This document shows, one piece after another, positions 60,601 through 64,000 of a stretch of 64,000 nt of DNA. This DNA is from Pelagihabitans pacificus. GTDB lineage: Bacteria; Bacteroidota; Bacteroidia; Flavobacteriales; Flavobacteriaceae. Below the pieces are notes generated by a model, which worked only from the letters and a program-made list of their open reading frames with translations, made no database searches and was not told the DNA's origin. The first letter of the stretch is position 1, and every line of letters starts with the position of its first letter. The translations under genes and the position numbers were made by a program. The stretch covers positions 306,642 to 370,641 of the forward strand of contig NZ_VIKU02000005.1 in the NCBI RefSeq assembly GCF_009371985.2. The letters run 5' to 3'.

Positions 60601-62196
60601 GTAAATCCGGCCATTGCCAAAACACGGAATTCAACACCCTATGTTGGTCTTATTTCCCCACCTCCCCATCACGATATCTATTCGATTGAAGATTTGTCAC
60701 AACTCATTTTTGATTTGAAATCGGCCAACCGCGAAGCACGAATCAATGTGAAACTCGTGTCAGAAGTGGGTGTGGGAACCGTGGCGGCAGGGGTTTCAAA
60801 GGCAAAGGCCGACGTTATTCTTATTTCAGGCTTTGATGGCGGTACCGGAGCATCGCCCCTTACCTCCTTAAAGCACGCTGGTCTACCCTGGGAATTAGGG
60901 ATTGCGGAAGCCCAACAGACCCTTGTCATGAACGACTTGAGAAACCGAATTGTTTTAGAGTGCGACGGACAGTTAAAAACAGGGCGCGATGTTGCAGTCG
61001 CCTGTTTGCTTGGCGCGGAAGAATTTGGTTTTGCCACCGCTCCCCTGGTCGCTTCCGGTTGTATCATGATGCGGGTATGCCATCTGAATACTTGTCCGGT
61101 AGGTATTGCTACCCAAAATCCGGAATTGCGTAAAAAGTTCGAAGGCAAACCGGAGCATGTTGTCAATTATATGTATTTCGTGGCCCAGGAACTAAGGGAA
61201 ATCATGGCAAAGCTTGGCTTTCGAACCGTTGATGAAATGGTAGGTCAAGTACAAAAGCTCGATCGCAAGAAAGCCATTGACCACTACAAGTCTGCAGGAA
61301 TCGACTTGACGCCCATTTTACATCAGGTTGCGGTACCAAAAGGGACCAAATTTTACAACACCCAAAAACAACATCACGATATCGACCAATCGATTGAGTT
61401 TGAAATCATTGAGAGGGCCAATCCATCGTTGTTCCGAAAGGAAAAATTGACACTGGATTTTCCCATCAAGAATACGGATCGGGCGGTAGGAGCCATCATT
61501 AGTAATGAAATTTCCAAAATTTACGGAGCACAAGGCCTGCCGATCAATACCTTAAAAATCAACTTTACCGGGTCTGCCGGCCAAAGTTTCGGAGCCTTCG
61601 CTACTAGAGGGTTGACCCTAACCGTGAATGGCAATACGAACGATTATTTAGGAAAAGGACTTTCCGGTGCAAAATTGGTCATAAAAGTACCCGATGGGTC
61701 TACCATTGTACCCGAAGATAACGTAATTACGGGGAATGTAACCCTGTACGGTGCCACCGCAGGTAGGGCATATATCAACGGTAAGGCAGGAGAACGTTTC
61801 TGTGTTCGTAATTCAGGCGCCAAGACGGTCGTGGAAGGTATCGGTGATCATGGCTGTGAATATATGACCGGCGGTGTGGCGGTCATACTTGGTGAAGTCG
61901 GGAGAAACTTTGGGGCCGGAATGAGCGGTGGTATCGCCTATGTGTACGATAAGAACAAAAACTTCGAAAGGAAATGTAATAAAGAGGCGTTAAACCTTTT
62001 GCCAGTGGAGGAAGAACAGGATATTGAGCAATTAAAGGACTTGATTGAAAGTCACTACAACTATACCATGAGCCCATTGGCCCAGCGAATTTTGGAAAAT
62101 TGGGACAGCTGTTTAAAAGATTTTGTCAAAGTGTTCCCCGAAGAATATCGCCAAGCCTTGATCCGTTTGGAAAAAGAAAAATTACAAACAACATAA
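57688..62196 (+). CDS. gltB: Glutamate synthase large subunit
   Basis: 1502 residues. Cys18 in FEHDNCGAGF is the glutaminase nucleophile that becomes N-terminal after removal of a 17-residue propeptide. The glutaminase domain, the central and FMN synthase domains (SGEGGEDS, ADVILISGFDGGTGAS) and the 3Fe-4S motif CHLNTCPVG are present, then the beta-helix repeats with Gly motifs. It makes two glutamates from glutamine and 2-oxoglutarate. Paired with gltD, 10 bases downstream. Confidence 0.96.
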   Translation: MKLKKQGLYLPEFEHDNCGAGFICSLKGKKSNDIIHKALEILDKLEHRGAVSADGKTGDGAGILIDIPHDFFQAECSFELPAPGEYAVSNVFLPQKENQRNFCISIFEENIAKQGLRLLGWRDVPVNRSVPGRIAMETEPFVKQVFIGKENSEQNEFDFNLKLFIARKVTEHAILDSKLSESKFFYLPSLSTKIIIFKGLLMPKDISLYYKDLMDSRVVTRLSLVHQRFSTNTFPTWDLAQPFRYMCHNGEINTLRGNVTRMHSREELLKSDWFGDEIKNILPIILPGKSDSATMDMVVELLLMTGRSLPEVMMILVPEAWEKNPDMSEAKRAFYEYHSCMMEPWDGPASIPFTDGNYIGAVLDRNGLRPSRYSVTKNGYVIMSSETGVVDIAPENVEFHGRLEPGKMFLVNMEEGRIVNDEEIKEEIAQRHPYKKWLDQNLVHLRDIPYNDCPLFLGEASLDKRKAAFGYTLEDINTIILPMGKNAKEPIGSMGSDTPIAVLSERPQLIYNYFKQLFAQVTNPPLDGIREELITDISLTLGSDQNIFDFNELHCRKLKIQNPVISKEDLDKIKNYDASPDYRVTSIPILYEIEKGLNGLEDALDSILKKATTEIDLGTNIIILSDRNVNEKMAPIPALLACSFVNSGLQRLGKRSKLSVIVESAEPREVHHFALLFGFGASAINPYLVNEIIGEQIEEHDITDFTFDEAIKNYNKAIGKGILKVMNKIGISTLNSYRGSQLFECIGINTKVVDKYFPNTPTRIQGIGLYEIEKEIAKRHSKAFAKKEVAANLDLEMGGEYRWRRDGEKHMFNPLSIATLQKAVRNNEPNTYREFSQMVNEQSKNLMTIRGLFEFSNFDPIPIEEVEPWTEIVKRFKTGAMSYGSISKEAHENLAIAMNRIGGKSNSGEGGEDSERFYKNATGDWRNSAIKQVASGRFGVTSDYLTNAQEIQIKMAQGAKPGEGGQLPGPKVNPAIAKTRNSTPYVGLISPPPHHDIYSIEDLSQLIFDLKSANREARINVKLVSEVGVGTVAAGVSKAKADVILISGFDGGTGASPLTSLKHAGLPWELGIAEAQQTLVMNDLRNRIVLECDGQLKTGRDVAVACLLGAEEFGFATAPLVASGCIMMRVCHLNTCPVGIATQNPELRKKFEGKPEHVVNYMYFVAQELREIMAKLGFRTVDEMVGQVQKLDRKKAIDHYKSAGIDLTPILHQVAVPKGTKFYNTQKQHHDIDQSIEFEIIERANPSLFRKEKLTLDFPIKNTDRAVGAIISNEISKIYGAQGLPINTLKINFTGSAGQSFGAFATRGLTLTVNGNTNDYLGKGLSGAKLVIKVPDGSTIVPEDNVITGNVTLYGATAGRAYINGKAGERFCVRNSGAKTVVEGIGDHGCEYMTGGVAVILGEVGRNFGAGMSGGIAYVYDKNKNFERKCNKEALNLLPVEEEQDIEQLKDLIESHYNYTMSPLAQRILENWDSCLKDFVKVFPEEYRQALIRLEKEKLQTT

Positions 62197-62206
62197 ATAT
62201 CGAGAC

Positions 62207-63673
62207 ATGGGAAAGATAACAGGGTTTTTGGAGTTCGATAGAAAAGTGGAAGCCTATGCTCCCGTAGAGGAGCGGGTGAAAAACTACAAGGAGTTTACCC
62301 GGCCCCTCAAGGAAAAGGAGTTGAAAGAACAGGGTGCGCGCTGTATGGATTGCGGCATCCCCTTTTGCCATAGCGGTTGCCCGTTAGGGAATTTAATTCC
62401 TGATTTCAACGATGCCGTGTACCGGGGCAAATGGGAAAAGGCGGCCCACATTCTACATTCGACCAACAACTTTCCGGAGTTCACCGGTCGTTTATGTCCC
62501 GCGCCTTGTGAGGAAGCCTGCGTATTGGGAATTAATGAAGATCCCGTCTCCATTGAGAATATTGAAAAAAATATCGCGGAGAAAGCTTTTGAAAACGGAT
62601 GGGTCAAACCGGCACCACCTATTACAAGAACCGAAAAAAAAGTGGCGGTCATCGGGTCCGGACCTGCGGGATTGGCTGCGGCGCAGCAGTTGAATAGAGC
62701 GGGACACTGGGTGACCGTTTTTGAAAGGGATGAGAAACCTGGCGGATTATTACGCTATGGTATCCCGGATTTCAAGATGGAAAAACATGTCATCGATCGT
62801 AGACTGCAAATTTTGGAAGAAGAGGGAATCGAGTTTAAATGTGACGTACATGTAGGGGTAGACGTTAAGGCGGAAGCACTGAAGAATGATTATGATGCGA
62901 TTGTACTTTGTGGAGGTGCTACGGTGCGAAGAAATTTACCGATTGAAGGAGCGAACCTGAAAGGGGTTGTCCAGGCTATGGATTTTTTACCGCAAAACAA
63001 CCGTCGGGTCGATGGAATAAAAAAGTTCGAGAACGAAATACTGGCTACCGGTAAGGACGTCGTCGTCATTGGTGGTGGTGACACGGGTTCCGATTGTATC
63101 GGCACTTCCATCCGACAGGGAGCGAAATCGGTCTCCAATTTTGAAATCATGCCGATGGCGACCACCGACCGGCCTGAAGGTCAACCATGGCCCTTTTGGC
63201 CGATGCGCTTACGAACAAGCTCCTCCCACAAGGAGGGAGCCGAACGCTATTTCAGTATCTCGACCAAGAAGTTCGTAGGAGATAAGGACGGTAACCTGAC
63301 CGGGCTTGTCACCGCTGAAGTCGAATGGATTCACGAGCCAGGAAAACGACCCATTTTGAAGGAGATTGAAGGTACCGAAAAAGAATGGAAATGTAATCTG
63401 GCCTTGCTGGCACTCGGATTTACCGGCTCTGAAATGACCCTGGCAGAGCAGTTAGGATTGGAAGCTGATCCACGTACCAATATCAAAGCATCGACAAAAG
63501 ACTATAAAACCAATGTTCCCGGTGTATTTGTAGCAGGTGACCAACGCAGGGGGCAATCGCTGATTGTTTGGGCCATTTCGGAAGGTAGGCAGGCCGCGCA
63601 TCATGTCGATACCTATCTAATGGGAGAATCATATCTACCGTTGAAAGGCGAGGGCGATTTGCCGAGAGTGTAA
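62207..63673 (+). CDS. gltD: Glutamate synthase small subunit
   Basis: 488 residues. Cysteine clusters for the iron-sulfur centres (CMDCGIPFCHSGCPLGN and LCPAPCEEACVLG) come first. FAD- and NADPH-binding folds follow (VAVIGSGPAGLAAAQQL; VVVIGGGDTGSDC). It passes electrons from NADPH to the large subunit. Standard length. Confidence 0.95.
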   Translation: MGKITGFLEFDRKVEAYAPVEERVKNYKEFTRPLKEKELKEQGARCMDCGIPFCHSGCPLGNLIPDFNDAVYRGKWEKAAHILHSTNNFPEFTGRLCPAPCEEACVLGINEDPVSIENIEKNIAEKAFENGWVKPAPPITRTEKKVAVIGSGPAGLAAAQQLNRAGHWVTVFERDEKPGGLLRYGIPDFKMEKHVIDRRLQILEEEGIEFKCDVHVGVDVKAEALKNDYDAIVLCGGATVRRNLPIEGANLKGVVQAMDFLPQNNRRVDGIKKFENEILATGKDVVVIGGGDTGSDCIGTSIRQGAKSVSNFEIMPMATTDRPEGQPWPFWPMRLRTSSSHKEGAERYFSISTKKFVGDKDGNLTGLVTAEVEWIHEPGKRPILKEIEGTEKEWKCNLALLALGFTGSEMTLAEQLGLEADPRTNIKASTKDYKTNVPGVFVAGDQRRGQSLIVWAISEGRQAAHHVDTYLMGESYLPLKGEGDLPRV

Positions 63674-63708
63674 AAAAAGTTTCCCCTTGTATGAATTAGT
63701 TGGAATAG

Positions 63709-63735
63709 CCGCCTCTTTAAGGGGGCGGTTTTTTC
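63709..63735 (+). terminator. Terminator after gltD
   Basis: CCGCCTC pairs with GGGGCGG (one G-T wobble) across a six-base loop, and a run of T follows. Confidence 0.8.
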
Positions 63736-63887
63736 ATGTAAAATAGAAACGGTTAAAGAATCAGACCTTCAGAAGAGGGAAAACCTTTAAAGAAGAAAAT
63801 GAATCGAGGGGGTTGATTCGTAATTTTGTTAAAACGAACCGGGTTTTGTACGGTCGAGCCCTTCGTCTCCTCCGGGCCCTTTTGCAT

Positions 63888-63922
63888 AAAAAAAGCCCCG
63901 CATCTTTCGATGCGGGGCTTTT
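63888..63922 (-). terminator. Terminator after the rRNA operon
   Basis: AAAAGCCCCGCATC and its complement form a perfect 14-base-pair stem with a four-base loop (minus strand GAAA, a tetraloop). Minus-strand T residues follow. It lies directly behind the 5S gene. Confidence 0.9.
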
Positions 63923-63928
63923 CGAGGT

Positions 63929-64000
63929 AAGGCGGCGACCTACTCTCCCACTTGGTATAGCAGTACCATCGGCGCTAACGGGCTTAACTTCCCTGTTCGG
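63929..64000 (-). rRNA. rrf: 5S rRNA (3' part, cut by the window edge)
   Basis: The minus strand reads CCGAACAGGGAAGTTAAGCC, then GATGGTACTGC and GGGAGAGTAGGTCGCCGCC, the conserved 3' two-thirds of bacterial 5S rRNA. The 5' end lies outside the window. An rRNA operon must continue to the right. Confidence 0.95.

Overview
The window looks like the chromosome of a marine member of the Flavobacteriaceae (Bacteroidota). Several things point there. There is a KR2-type sodium-pumping rhodopsin. Promoters carry the Bacteroidota -7 element TAnnTTTG. A small Lacal_2735-family protein, a TonB/SusC-era envelope repertoire, many lipoproteins and DUF families typical of flavobacteria are also present. The genus cannot be fixed from this stretch alone. 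The left edge cuts a long surface phosphoesterase gene and the right edge cuts a 5S rRNA gene, so an rRNA operon begins just beyond.

Layout. (1) 0-3.4 kb: envelope proteins (metallophosphoesterase with a kinase-like motif pair, DUF2807 adhesin-like protein). (2) 3.4-30.9 kb: a dense stress-protection region made of short transcription units. It holds succinate-semialdehyde dehydrogenase, YtxH/holin-like/DUF6327, DUF3124, Dps, DUF2652-DUF2254-flavodoxin reductase, hemerythrin, topoisomerase IB, MscS, DUF2945, a DUF2383 four-helix protein, a BLUF photosensor, a formate/nitrite-type channel, a degenerate SRAP protein, DUF1328, DUF421, an ArsC-like protein, cardiolipin synthase, a zinc peptidase, a GH3-type adenylating enzyme, DJ-1/PfpI and two fasciclin lipoproteins. 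Four AraC regulators with the same architecture are embedded here. (3) 31-35.2 kb: a light block with the sodium-pump rhodopsin, a divergent type II NADH dehydrogenase, a second BLUF protein and a fifth AraC regulator. (4) 35.9-42.6 kb: two consecutive DUF4331 proteins, a TPR lipoprotein and a TonB-dependent receptor, facing an ECF sigma/anti-sigma pair. (5) 42.7-49.4 kb: DNA repair (ATP-dependent ligase, ligase-associated exonuclease, a photolyase of the FeS-BCP family that lacks the cluster cysteines, DUF2256, flavin reductase, TIGR03643). (6) 49.6-55.9 kb: tRNA-Val, folC, TonB-ExbD-ExbB, NhaD and glutamate dehydrogenase in one minus-strand run. (7) 56.1-63.7 kb: acyl-CoA dehydrogenase and glutamate synthase gltBD.

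How it fits together. Light, sodium and damage control recur. A Na+-pumping rhodopsin and an NhaD antiporter manage sodium. Photolyase, ligase, exonuclease, Dps, topoisomerase IB and thiol/flavin proteins deal with DNA and oxidative damage. Two BLUF blue-light receptors each lie downstream of an AraC regulator on the same strand, which suggests blue-light control of transcription. The most interesting candidates are the repeated AraC-BLUF arrangement, the family of five AraC paralogues with an unnamed N-terminal sensor region, the cluster-free FeS-BCP photolyase, the SRAP protein that has lost its catalytic cysteine, and the DUF4331-TPR-receptor cluster. All function calls come from reading motifs and remembered family features; no database search was run.
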